DNA of 62,336 nt. Origin: BJGO01 sp964640655 (GTDB taxonomy: Bacteria > Bacteroidota > Bacteroidia > Chitinophagales > UBA10324). Where the stretch lies: contig CAZXFT010000018.1 of NCBI GenBank assembly GCA_964640655.1, forward strand, positions 1-62,336. The letters are read 5' to 3'. Position numbers and translations under genes: made by a program. Below are positions 9,521 to 17,486 of this stretch, in pieces. How positions within the stretch are numbered: the first letter of the stretch is position 1; the number at the start of each line of letters is the position of its first letter. The notes under the pieces are model-generated. The model was not told the DNA's origin and searched no databases. It saw only the letters and a program-made list of their open reading frames with translations.

Positions 9521-9536
9521 CGATAGCAATCTATCG
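9521..9536. promoter_or_regulatory. 16-bp palindrome before persulfide dioxygenase copy 1
   Basis: CGATAG-caat-CTATCG is a perfect inverted repeat whose inner edge lies 28 bases before the ATG at 9493. It has 6-bp arms and a 4-base spacer, the geometry of Crp/Fnr operators, but the half-site differs from that of the dyad upstream of copy 2. It may be an operator or a leader hairpin. Confidence 0.4.
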
Positions 9537-9624
9537 ATTGTCAGCAACATCAGTTACAAATGACAGATAGCTGCCAGCAAGGTATATTAATTACTTTTTT
9601 AAACAAAAAGTTTACTCAAAACAA

Positions 9625-9649
9625 AAAAAGCCCCTTTTAGGGGCTTTTT
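9625..9649 (-). terminator. Intrinsic terminator after persulfide dioxygenase copy 2
   Basis: AAAAAGCCCC-tttta-GGGGCTTTTT forms a perfect stem with T tracts in both directions. On the minus strand it ends the transcript of the 9669-11081 gene, so the two paralogues are probably separate transcription units. Confidence 0.9.
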
Positions 9650-9668
9650 GTATATACAGAACACTTTA

Positions 9669-11081
9669 TTAAAGTAAAGTTGTAGGACTAATATACTGAG
9701 TTACAGGGACTGATGTCTTCTTAATAGCATTGAATCCACCGCTGACATCAACAAAATTATTCCACCCGCGTGCTTTTAATATAGAAGCAGCAATCATACT
9801 GCGATACCCTCCTGCGCAATGAATGAGGAAGGGTTTGTCCTTGGGAAATTCACTTAGGTGATCATTGATTTCACGAAGAGGAATATTCACGGCACCAACA
9901 ACATGCTCAGAGTCAAACTCACTCTTTCTGCGTACATCAATAACAACCGTGTTTTCATTTTTCAAAATGATTTCAAATTCATGCGCATTCATTCGTTTTA
10001 CAGAATCTGTTTCCCTACCTGCATTTATCCAGGCTTCAATTCCACCAAAAAGAAAACCAATTGTGTTATCATAGCCGATGCGGGATAGACGAATAATGCT
10101 TTCTTGTTCTTTACCGTCTTCTGTAATTAAGAGAATTTCTTGTTTTATGTCTGCAACCAATTCACCGACCATTTGAGCAAAATTTCCATCAAGACCTATG
10201 TTGATACTATTTGGCACATATGCCTTTGCAAATAATCCCGGGCTTCTAGTGTCGAGCAATAAAGCGTGTGTCTCGTTAGCAGCCGCCTCAAATGCTTCAG
10301 GAGTTAAAGGACGTGAACCACGCGATATCACTTCATCCACACTTTCATAACCCTTAATATTCATCAATACATTTTTTGGAAAATACCCGGGAGGAGTGGT
10401 TAAGCCATCCAGTAATTTATTCACAAACTCATCTTCGCTCATAGGCTGTAAAGCATAGTTCACTTTTTTTTGATGGCCTAGAGTATCCGTTGTTTCTTTA
10501 CTCATCATTTTGCCACAGGCACTTCCTGCACCATGGTTGGGGTATACAATTAAATTATCGTCCAAGGGTATAATTTTTTCGTGCAATGACCTGTATAATG
10601 CACGGGCAAGTTTTTCCTGCGTTAAATCGGATATAACATGCTGTGCTAAATCCGGACGTCCCACATCGCCAATAAATAAAGTGTCACCGGAAATGATGCC
10701 GTGCTCGTTTCCGTTTTCATCAATAATCAGATAAGTAGTACTTTCCATGGTATGACCCGGAGTATGAATCACTTTAACTTTACAGCCACCCACATTAAAC
10801 ACATGACCATCCTCGGCTACTATCGCCTCATATCCCGGTTTTGCTGTAGGTCCGAAAACAATTTGTGCACCAACTTTGGATTTTAAGTCGAGATGTCCGC
10901 TTACAAAATCAGCATGAAAATGTGTTTCAAAAACATACTTGATTTTAGCTCCGTCTTTTTCTGCACGGGCTATGTAAGGTTGTACCTCGCGAAGCGGATC
11001 GAAGATAGCGGCTTCGCCTTGACTTTGTAAATAGTAGGCTGCGTGTGCCAAACATCCGGTATAGATTTGTTCAAGCTTCAT
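9669..11081 (-). CDS. CstB-like persulfide dioxygenase-rhodanese fusion (copy 2)
   Basis: The start at 11081 gives 470 residues, aligning end to end with copy 1. It keeps the dioxygenase ligands (His54, His56, Asp58, His63, His110, Asp133, His183) and the GDVGRPDL motif, has a cysteine-free first rhodanese domain (ILLITEDGK at the active-loop position) and an active second one with Cys422 in CAGGYRS. The predicted role is oxidation of a low-molecular-weight persulfide to sulfite, with sulfur transfer by the rhodanese domain. Divergence between the copies is spread over the whole length, so the duplication is not recent. It has its own upstream region, with a dyad at 11175-11188, and its own terminator. 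Different carriers (bacillithiol versus protein persulfide) are conceivable but unproven. Confidence 0.85.
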   Translation of the reverse strand: MKLEQIYTGCLAHAAYYLQSQGEAAIFDPLREVQPYIARAEKDGAKIKYVFETHFHADFVSGHLDLKSKVGAQIVFGPTAKPGYEAIVAEDGHVFNVGGCKVKVIHTPGHTMESTTYLIIDENGNEHGIISGDTLFIGDVGRPDLAQHVISDLTQEKLARALYRSLHEKIIPLDDNLIVYPNHGAGSACGKMMSKETTDTLGHQKKVNYALQPMSEDEFVNKLLDGLTTPPGYFPKNVLMNIKGYESVDEVISRGSRPLTPEAFEAAANETHALLLDTRSPGLFAKAYVPNSINIGLDGNFAQMVGELVADIKQEILLITEDGKEQESIIRLSRIGYDNTIGFLFGGIEAWINAGRETDSVKRMNAHEFEIILKNENTVVIDVRRKSEFDSEHVVGAVNIPLREINDHLSEFPKDKPFLIHCAGGYRSMIAASILKARGWNNFVDVSGGFNAIKKTSVPVTQYISPTTLL

Positions 11082-11174
11082 AACTGATGACTTTTTAGTT
11101 GTGATTGAATTGGATTGAAATACAAAACTCAAATTTCAAAGTACTAAAATCAGTTACCACAGTTGCATTGATGC

Positions 11175-11188
11175 ATGACTTTTGTCAT
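11175..11188. promoter_or_regulatory. Crp/Fnr-type dyad upstream of persulfide dioxygenase copy 2
   Basis: ATGAC-tttt-GTCAT is a perfect inverted repeat with the 5-4-5 spacing of FNR boxes. It sits between the Crp/Fnr regulator gene and the copy 2 gene, about 94 bases before its ATG. A further TATGAC half-site follows at about 11196-11201. The neighbouring regulator is the obvious candidate ligand; this is inference. Confidence 0.5.
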
Positions 11189-11233
11189 ATGGCAGTATGA
11201 CTTTATTCAAAAAGAAATGCTGTAATAATATCC

Positions 11234-11863
11234 TTAAAGACCGAGTATTTTCAACTCGTTGCGATACAATATCACCTTCTTTTGATTCTCAAGCATCTTT
11301 AGCATTCGACTCACCACTACTCTGCTGGTTCCCATTTCATCGGCAATTTGCTGATGCGACAAACTAATCACTTTAGATCCGGTTACTTCTGATTTATTTT
11401 TTAGGTAGCGAATCAGCCGCTCATCCAGTTTCTGGAATGCTATACTTTCGAGTGATCGTAACAGTTCATTGAAGCGTAGAGTGAAACTATTAAAAACATA
11501 GCTCTTCCAAACAGGATGCTTAATCAACCACTCATCCAGTTTATCGTGAGGTATAAATAACAATTCTACCGGTGTATCAGCCACAGCTTTGATTTCACTT
11601 TTGCGTGCCTCCATACAACAGGTATAAGCCATGGAACAGCTTTCGTTATTGCTGATATAGTAAAGTAAAATTTCATTGCCTTCTTCATCTCTTCTGAAAA
11701 CTTTAACCACACCGCTGATTACTATAGGCATAGCTTTTATGTAACGATCATAATCCACTATGACATCACCCTCATGATATTCCTGAAATGTGCTACAAGC
11801 AACAATTTCGTCTGTTAGTTCTTTTCCGAAGAGAGGTATTAATGATGCCTGAATGTCTGCCAT
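11234..11863 (-). CDS. Crp/Fnr family transcriptional regulator
   Basis: This 209-residue regulator has an N-terminal cyclic-nucleotide-binding-like barrel (about 20-110), a dimerisation helix (about 120-150) and a C-terminal winged helix with recognition helix LSHQQIADEMGTSRVVVSRM (168-187). The canonical cAMP-pocket RxS motif is not apparent, so cAMP binding is unlikely. It carries four cysteines: Cys23 and a cluster of Cys76, Cys82 and Cys83. They lack the N-terminal CxxC spacing of FNR iron-sulfur proteins, but the cluster could sense persulfide or redox state. It lies five bases after the porin gene at the end of the sulfur operon, which points to local regulation of sulfur oxidation. 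Confidence 0.85.
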   Translation of the reverse strand: MADIQASLIPLFGKELTDEIVACSTFQEYHEGDVIVDYDRYIKAMPIVISGVVKVFRRDEEGNEILLYYISNNESCSMAYTCCMEARKSEIKAVADTPVELLFIPHDKLDEWLIKHPVWKSYVFNSFTLRFNELLRSLESIAFQKLDERLIRYLKNKSEVTGSKVISLSHQQIADEMGTSRVVVSRMLKMLENQKKVILYRNELKILGL

Positions 11864-11868
11864 AAAAT

Positions 11869-13254
11869 TTAAATTTTGAAGTCAATGATAAAGTTAAAGT
11901 TCCACATATCTGCTTTATTGTAAAGATATTGATATGCGTTTTCTAAAGATTTATCTGCATTCAATTTATGAACAACCAACAGGCGCAGCTCAGTACCTTT
12001 AAACCAACCTCCAACACGATAAGTCGATGCAATATTGAATTGATGATAGGAAGGCATACCATATTTATTTAACCGAACCTGATACACTGAAGGTAGACGG
12101 TAATAACCATAACCGATCTGTGTAATCCAACTTTTATCCATTGATGTAATACCAAGTTGAGAAGTAAAAGCATGAACATCGGCAAGACCTTCATTACGTT
12201 CGCGTGACATAAATGTGTAGAAATAATCCCTGCCCCATTCACGTGGATTCAGATAGCGTCCATTGCGTGTAATACGGGTGTAATTAACTGACCAATTCCA
12301 GTGTTTATACTCCATATACTGCTGAGCACTAATAACCATAGCAGCAGCTCCTTTATCAATGTATCGCTTCGTTGAATCTGCCGAACCACCATCGCTTACA
12401 GCATCCTGACGATAAGCCATCAAACCATGACGAAGTATTATATCCTTATTAATCTTTGTTAGATGTATAGCTTCAATAATAACAGAGTTCATCACGTTTT
12501 CAAAGTACCCGTCCCAGAGTGTAAAGGACCAGTTCTTAGCAGGCTTATAAGACAGTTGTGCCATTGCAAAACCTTTACTTTGAATATTATTTTTGTAGTT
12601 CGACTTTTTACCGCTTGTAGTTAGTCCCTGATTATAGATACCCACCGAGCCGGATGTTGAGTACCAGTCTAGTGTTGAACGTGGTGAAACTCTCCATATA
12701 TATCCTCCGGTGGCTGAAAACTTCTTTTTTGCATCTGTTGAAATCCATAATCCTTCTTCTAGAGTTGGTCGCATTCTTCCATCCTGAGGATTCATAAAAG
12801 GAGTGTTCAGATTCATACGACCTATTGTGATAGAAACATGTTTATTGCTATACCGCAAATACAATTCTTCTAAACGATCCATATCGGTTTTGTTCTTCAA
12901 GTCGGTAACATCATACTGCCCAATTTCATAACGGTTCAATAACCCTGTAGTACTATCCCGTTTTATCAGGTCCGATGATATTACATTGAAAATAAAATAT
13001 CCACTTACACCAAATTGAAATCCTTTCAAAGATTTTGTCAGCATACCTATACCTGCACCCTGAGCCAAAGTGTAATCATCTTTCAATGATTCTTTGTTTA
13101 CTGTTGCCATCAGAAATGTGCGGGAATGAAAGTCCCACCTGGCCTGCTCAAATAAATGCCTGATACCTGATTGACTTGTACTATCCTGATTAGTCTGAGC
13201 AAAAACAGGATACACCAAGAGCATGCTGAATAATAAAAGTAAACCCATGCGCAT
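11869..13254 (-). CDS. OprD-like outer-membrane porin
   Basis: This 461-residue protein has a signal peptide (ending PVFAQ, residue 20) and then periodic beta strands in the manner of the OprD/OprB porin group. Motifs include LEELYLRYSNKHVSITIGRM near residues 130-150 and a C-terminal aromatic strand (WNFNFIIDFKI), the usual barrel-assembly signal. The probable role is diffusion of small anions or organic acids across the outer membrane. In the sulfur operon it sits 17 bases after the DsrE gene and 5 bases before the Crp/Fnr gene, so thiosulfate or tetrathionate uptake is a reasonable inference. Substrate specificity cannot be read from the sequence. Confidence 0.75.
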   Translation of the reverse strand: MRMGLLLLFSMLLVYPVFAQTNQDSTSQSGIRHLFEQARWDFHSRTFLMATVNKESLKDDYTLAQGAGIGMLTKSLKGFQFGVSGYFIFNVISSDLIKRDSTTGLLNRYEIGQYDVTDLKNKTDMDRLEELYLRYSNKHVSITIGRMNLNTPFMNPQDGRMRPTLEEGLWISTDAKKKFSATGGYIWRVSPRSTLDWYSTSGSVGIYNQGLTTSGKKSNYKNNIQSKGFAMAQLSYKPAKNWSFTLWDGYFENVMNSVIIEAIHLTKINKDIILRHGLMAYRQDAVSDGGSADSTKRYIDKGAAAMVISAQQYMEYKHWNWSVNYTRITRNGRYLNPREWGRDYFYTFMSRERNEGLADVHAFTSQLGITSMDKSWITQIGYGYYRLPSVYQVRLNKYGMPSYHQFNIASTYRVGGWFKGTELRLLVVHKLNADKSLENAYQYLYNKADMWNFNFIIDFKI

Positions 13255-13271
13255 ACGAATGAAATTCTAAA

Positions 13272-13706
13272 TCAGAATCCGGCTTTGATATAACTCCAGC
13301 CTTCTTCCTGGCGCTTGACGATGTATATGATTCCGGCAGGAACAAAACCGGCATCACTGATTATCTGCGATTTGTCCACATTGCGCTCTTTCATTGAAAA
13401 TTCGCAGGCATAAAATTTTACACCCTGCTCACTTAGTGAATGAATCTTGGATGCTACAATACTTGTGTTCTGTGTGAGCATTTCCAAACCCGGACCATGG
13501 CAAACTATTTCCGTTTGTGTTCCGGGTGCTATAGTAAGAATATTATTCAATTGTTTCATTAGTGCTTTATGCGCCATCGTATCGGCACTCACCAACTGAA
13601 AAATAATTTTATGCTGAGTGTCTTTAGTATTGCTGTTTTGTGCCGATGATGTTTGAAGCATAGCGAGCAAAAGCAAAGAGAGAGTAATGATACTTAGATG
13701 TTTCAT
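13272..13706 (-). CDS. Periplasmic DsrE/DsrF-like protein
   Basis: This 144-residue protein has a Sec signal peptide (MKHLSIITLSLLLLAMLQTSSA) followed by a DsrE fold. The conserved ending of strand 3, IVCHGPGLEML, and the motif GVKFYACEFSMKER, whose cysteine is the usual sulfur-carrying residue, are both present. DsrE-family proteins bind sulfane sulfur or act as sulfurtransferase partners; a secreted version points to sulfur handling in the periplasm. It lies six bases after the tsdA-like gene and 17 bases before the porin, clearly in the same operon. Its partner is not known; the adjacent thiosulfate dehydrogenase is the obvious candidate. Confidence 0.8.
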   Translation of the reverse strand: MKHLSIITLSLLLLAMLQTSSAQNSNTKDTQHKIIFQLVSADTMAHKALMKQLNNILTIAPGTQTEIVCHGPGLEMLTQNTSIVASKIHSLSEQGVKFYACEFSMKERNVDKSQIISDAGFVPAGIIYIVKRQEEGWSYIKAGF

Positions 13707-13712
13707 TTTGAG

Positions 13713-14795
13713 TTAAGATTTAACTGTTAATCGTTGTTTACGGGTATTGATGGTATCTATTATTGGTTGATAGGGACCATACTTATGTTGGTGTTCTGTG
13801 AATTTATCAGCATAAGGACCGAAAGGATGATCAAAAGGTTTTTCCTCTTTCTTAGGCCAATCTTTGCTCAAATCTTTTTGAGGACGTGGTTGCGAGTTAA
13901 CATACGCTGCAACATCCCAGGCCTCTTCATCGCTTAGCTGAGTGTTCTCGTAGTCAGCTCCAAGTGGCATATTGCACTTGACGAATTTGGCAAAATTTGA
14001 TATTCGATACAGACCCGCACCTTGGTTATAACTATGATCACCCCACAACGGCGGATAGGTGTATGCTGTGGATTCGGCATTCATCACACCTTGTCCATCT
14101 TGTTGATGACAACTTTGACATTTCTGCTGATACACAGATTTGCCCTTTGTCACATCTGCTGCGCGTTGTAAAAAAGCCAGGTCTTTAAACCCTGAACCTT
14201 TAGCCTTTTCACCATTCTTCACCTCTTTACCAAGCCAGTTGATATATGAAGTAATGGCCTGCATCTCGCGCGATGTGCTGTCTAATGCCTGCCCGTTCAG
14301 GCTGCGTTCAAAGCAATCATTTACGCGTTTGTAAATATTTTCTATACTACCGCTGCGGGCACGATACTTAGGATAAGTTGAAAAAACAGATCCATAATTA
14401 TTGCCAAATGCTTTGGTGCCTGCATCTAAATGACAGTTCTGACAATTCATTCCGTTTGTTGCATACGATTGAACAGAACCTTTAGGTCCAAAATATTTAG
14501 CTGTATGCACTATGATATCTCTTCCGAGTAATATGAGTTCACGATTTGGATCACCGGTTAATGAACTTGTATCCGGTGCATGCCAGTAATCATCTTTAAC
14601 AGCATTTTCAATATTCGATTCGGATGTTGATACGTCTGATTGAGAATTTGATCTTGATAAGAAGTCAGGATTAATTTGATGGTAAACGATAAGTGCAAGT
14701 AATAACACTAAAGCTGTAACCATAAACATGAGAGAACGCACTAATGTAATTAGTGTCTTAAATAACCTTTGCTCATTCTCTGTGAGTTCTGACAT
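13713..14795 (-). CDS. tsdA: Membrane-anchored diheme thiosulfate dehydrogenase (TsdA-like)
   Basis: This 360-residue cytochrome has a short cytoplasmic tail, one membrane helix (about 20-40) and two periplasmic heme-c domains: C118QNC121H122 and C226QSC229H230. Cys161 (NDCFERSLNG) lies 39 residues after the first heme histidine, the spacing of the unusual Cys axial ligand of heme 1 in Allochromatium TsdA, and Met276 (CNMPLG) matches the heme 2 ligand region. EAWDVAAYVN and PPLWGDHSYN are further TsdA-type motifs. The family oxidises thiosulfate to tetrathionate or runs the reverse reaction. The uncleaved anchor differs from the soluble enzymes and could dock it to the respiratory chain. It is six bases from the DsrE gene. 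Confidence 0.85.
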   Translation of the reverse strand: MSELTENEQRLFKTLITLVRSLMFMVTALVLLLALIVYHQINPDFLSRSNSQSDVSTSESNIENAVKDDYWHAPDTSSLTGDPNRELILLGRDIIVHTAKYFGPKGSVQSYATNGMNCQNCHLDAGTKAFGNNYGSVFSTYPKYRARSGSIENIYKRVNDCFERSLNGQALDSTSREMQAITSYINWLGKEVKNGEKAKGSGFKDLAFLQRAADVTKGKSVYQQKCQSCHQQDGQGVMNAESTAYTYPPLWGDHSYNQGAGLYRISNFAKFVKCNMPLGADYENTQLSDEEAWDVAAYVNSQPRPQKDLSKDWPKKEEKPFDHPFGPYADKFTEHQHKYGPYQPIIDTINTRKQRLTVKS

Positions 14796-14814
14796 ACCTA
14801 TGCAGGAAATAAGA

Positions 14815-15135
14815 TTAAGCGTTTTTCAGTTGCTTCACCTTCTGCCAGGTTCCTCCATTAATTACATTCTTGAAACCATTCTGCTCCAGAATATATTTTG
14901 CCTGACTGCTTCTGTTGCCACTTCTACAAAATACAACGATGTGTTTTTTATTCTTTAATGAATTCAGTTTCTTGGAAATGTTGTTCAAAGGAATATTCAC
15001 TGAACCACTCACATGACCGGATGAAAACTCCTCAGGTGTGCGCACATCAACTAGGTAGGCATCGTCGCTCAAGGCATTCTTTAAAGCTTCATTGTTATTA
15101 TCCGATGCAAAAAGTGATTTTAAAATTTTTAACAT
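14815..15135 (-). CDS. Single-domain rhodanese sulfurtransferase
   Basis: This 106-residue cytosolic protein is one rhodanese domain with no signal peptide. The active-site loop CRSGNRS starts at Cys70, and the CH2A-like DVRTPEEFSSGHVSGSVNIP motif spans residues 30-49. Such proteins transfer sulfane sulfur from thiosulfate or persulfide donors to thiols. It lies nine bases after the TauE/SafE permease and 19 bases before the tsdA-like gene, so it probably receives or releases sulfur at the cytosolic face of the pathway. The size and the six-residue loop argue for sulfurtransferase rather than phosphatase activity. Confidence 0.88.
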   Translation of the reverse strand: MLKILKSLFASDNNNEALKNALSDDAYLVDVRTPEEFSSGHVSGSVNIPLNNISKKLNSLKNKKHIVVFCRSGNRSSQAKYILEQNGFKNVINGGTWQKVKQLKNA

Positions 15136-15144
15136 AAGTCTGTT

Positions 15145-15948
15145 TTATGAAGTGTGAAAAATTGTTTCTTTAATGATGATGTAAACTCCCATTATCAGTA
15201 CAAACCAACCAAATGCCGGCTTGAGCTTGTCGCCGGAAATTTTCTTAGATAGCATACTACCTGTGAAAATTCCAACAATAGCTACTGATGAAAAGACCAA
15301 TAAAAATTTCCAGTCTATTATTTCATCTCCTTTCAAATCACCAATAAAACCTATAAGCGACTTGGACGCAATAATGATAAGTGATGTGCCAACCGCTTGT
15401 TTCATAGGTAAGTGTGCCAGTAATACCAAAGCAGGAATTATTAAAAATCCGCCTCCGGCACCAACCAACCCTGTAACCACTCCCACAACAGCTCCTTCCG
15501 TTAAGATCAATGGGTAGTTGAACTTAACATCCTTTATTTCTGAGCTTTCTTTATTCTTATTAGAAATCATAGAGTAAGAAGCCAATAGCATGATGATAGC
15601 AAAAAAGATGAGCAAGGCAACAGGTTTTGTTAACTCCCAGTTCCCGATGTGCGCGATGCTCAATGGAATAGCAGGCACAATGAATGCGCGAGTAAGAAAT
15701 ACACTGATTATAGAAGGTATACCAAAAACAATAGCTGTTCGCCAATGAATATTACCCATTTGCATGTGACTGAATGAACCCACCAAACTGGTTACTCCAA
15801 CTATAAAAAGCGAATATGCTGTAGCTAAAACCGGATTTACAGAAAAGAGATATACTAATATAGGCACTGTAAGTATGGACCCACCACCTCCAATTAAGCC
15901 TAGAGATAAGCCCATTAAAACTGCTCCTATATATCCTATAATCTCCAT
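15145..15948 (-). CDS. TauE/SafE family sulfite/organosulfonate permease
   Basis: This 267-residue membrane protein has about eight hydrophobic helices arranged as two repeats, each opening with a glycine-rich motif: GLSLGLIGGGGSILTVPILV at 14-33 and VVTGLVGAGGGFLIIPALVL at about 156-175. These are hallmarks of the TauE/SafE/YfcA family, which exports sulfite or moves sulfonates and other sulfur anions across the inner membrane. It is the first gene of the six-gene sulfur operon. A role in exporting sulfite made by the persulfide dioxygenases fits the context, but direction and substrate are inferred. Confidence 0.85.
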   Translation of the reverse strand: MEIIGYIGAVLMGLSLGLIGGGGSILTVPILVYLFSVNPVLATAYSLFIVGVTSLVGSFSHMQMGNIHWRTAIVFGIPSIISVFLTRAFIVPAIPLSIAHIGNWELTKPVALLIFFAIIMLLASYSMISNKNKESSEIKDVKFNYPLILTEGAVVGVVTGLVGAGGGFLIIPALVLLAHLPMKQAVGTSLIIIASKSLIGFIGDLKGDEIIDWKFLLVFSSVAIVGIFTGSMLSKKISGDKLKPAFGWFVLIMGVYIIIKETIFHTS

Positions 15949-16061
15949 GCGCTAATAGTATTGAATTATTGAATGCAAAAATCAAAGGAGCCCCATTGGC
16001 AGACGGCTACTTTGGTTACACTATAAAAGTGAGCAATTAAAAATAATAGCGCCGAAATAAA

Positions 16062-16090
16062 AATGCCCTGAGTGTATTTCTCAAGGCATT
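16062..16090 (-). terminator. Terminator of tRNA-Lys
   Basis: On the minus strand AATGCCTTGAG and CTCAGGGCATT pair with one mismatch around a 7-base loop and are followed by TTTTTATTT. It begins 14 bases after the tRNA 3' end. Confidence 0.8.
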
Positions 16091-16103
16091 GGAAGTATTG
16101 GTG

Positions 16104-16176
16104 TGACCCCGCTGGGACTCGAACCCAGGGCCCCAACATTAAAAGTGTTATGCTCTACCAGCTGAGCTACGAGGTC
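16104..16176 (-). tRNA. tRNA-Lys (anticodon TTT)
   Basis: The 73-nt minus-strand sequence folds as a cloverleaf: acceptor stem GACCTCG/CGGGGTC, D arm with GCTCAGCTGGTAGAGC, an anticodon loop with CTTTTAA (anticodon TTT), and a T arm with GGTTCGAGTCC. The discriminator base is A and CCA is not encoded. A terminator follows directly. Confidence 0.95.
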
Positions 16177-16241
16177 AACCGCTTTTTTTAAGGGCACGCA
16201 AAAATACCCATAGAATCCAATTTGCAAAATTTGATTTCAAA

Positions 16242-17471
16242 TCAGTCAAATAATAACTTGAAATAGAATGAAGGCTGCCTGAAACGACTGCGCAGATCTA
16301 TATCCTCGAACATACATGATATGGTTTCACTGAATGTTTTGTTCTTATTGGCCTTGTTCACTATCCAGTTAAAAAGTGAGGGATATGCTGCCAATTGCTG
16401 TAACCTGCGACTCAAACTCAGCTCCTGCCATAAGCGGCGATACACTTCGTGGTCGTATGCTTTCAAAGAATCAGCAGAAAAATTATTTTGTTGACGCAAG
16501 GTTGAAATAGTTTGCGCCGCTACCCATCCGCTTAGCATCGCATTCCCAATTCCTTCTCCGGTAAAGGGATCAATCAGAGAGGCTGCATCTCCAATGAGCA
16601 TATATTGTTCTCCACTGATTTTTCTTTTCACAGAGCCAAGCGGCAGTCCCCAGCCTTTGATATCGTCGACCAACTCGGCATGTTGAAATCGTTTACTGAT
16701 GATGGGATGTTCCTGAATGATCTGCTGCATTTCTTTTTTCAGGTTGATGCGTTTTTTTGAAACCACATCGCTGCGCAAACCCACACCAACATTGGCCATA
16801 CCATCAGGCAGAGGAAAAATCCAGAAGTACCCCGGTAAAAATTTTTTGATGAAATGAAGCTCTATATAATTTTCTGCATCTAGGCCTTTAACATTTTTAT
16901 AATAAGCTCTAAGTCCTGCGCAATAGTTTTTGTGTTGTGGATGAATTCCGGCATGGTGTCTTGAAAAAGAACTATGCGCTCCCGATGAATCAATCAGCAG
17001 ATTTGTCTGGATATTATCCTTGTTTGTATGAACCATCCAACCCGTTTCGGTTTTCTGAAAACTTTTTGCTTCGGCAGCTGATTGAATCTGAATGAGAGGA
17101 TTCCGCAGCGCTGCTTCAAACAGATAATGATCAAAATCTATTCGTTTCGAGATAAATCCGGGAGCGTGATTCAACTTTCGTTTGGTGGCAAAGGGTACCC
17201 GCAACATTTTATCGTTTGGTGCTATAAAGCAAACACCATGACTTCCTACTTGAAATTTTTTTCCAAATACATCAGCCACCAAAGACTCATCTATTTTGCG
17301 CAACACTTCGACAACTTTGCCGCTGCAGGCATCGCCACATATTTTATCGCGTGGAAAAATTGCTTTATCTATTACTAAAGAGGGAATCCCTGCTTTTGCA
17401 AGAGAAAGAGCACAGGCTATTCCACCGGGGCCAGCGCCAATAATGAGTATACCGCTACTGATGTTAGACAT
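16242..17471 (-). CDS. Geranylgeranyl reductase-family FAD oxidoreductase
   Basis: The ATG at 17471 is chosen because the FAD-binding fold begins right after it; it gives 409 residues. Dinucleotide motif GAGPGG lies at 12-17, DKICGDACSGK near 40 (the conserved Cys-Gly-Gly/Asp region of this family), and GDAASLIDPFTGEGIGNA near 290-307 binds the FAD ribityl chain. Relatives saturate isoprenoid chains or act on halogenated/aromatic substrates; in Bacteroidota the substrate is unknown, and menaquinone or lipid side chains are possible. The gene starts 16 bases after the 3' end of RNase P RNA on the same strand and may be co-transcribed with it. Confidence 0.82.
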   Translation of the reverse strand: MSNISSGILIIGAGPGGIACALSLAKAGIPSLVIDKAIFPRDKICGDACSGKVVEVLRKIDESLVADVFGKKFQVGSHGVCFIAPNDKMLRVPFATKRKLNHAPGFISKRIDFDHYLFEAALRNPLIQIQSAAEAKSFQKTETGWMVHTNKDNIQTNLLIDSSGAHSSFSRHHAGIHPQHKNYCAGLRAYYKNVKGLDAENYIELHFIKKFLPGYFWIFPLPDGMANVGVGLRSDVVSKKRINLKKEMQQIIQEHPIISKRFQHAELVDDIKGWGLPLGSVKRKISGEQYMLIGDAASLIDPFTGEGIGNAMLSGWVAAQTISTLRQQNNFSADSLKAYDHEVYRRLWQELSLSRRLQQLAAYPSLFNWIVNKANKNKTFSETISCMFEDIDLRSRFRQPSFYFKLLFD

Positions 17472-17486
17472 TAGAATAAAAAAAAT

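Noticed and set aside
15949..16060. A Crp/Fnr-like half-site pair (TTGA ... TCAA) upstream of the sulfur operon
   Set aside because: The arms are only 4 bp with a 9-base gap, which does not match FNR or CRP spacing and is expected by chance in AT-rich DNA.
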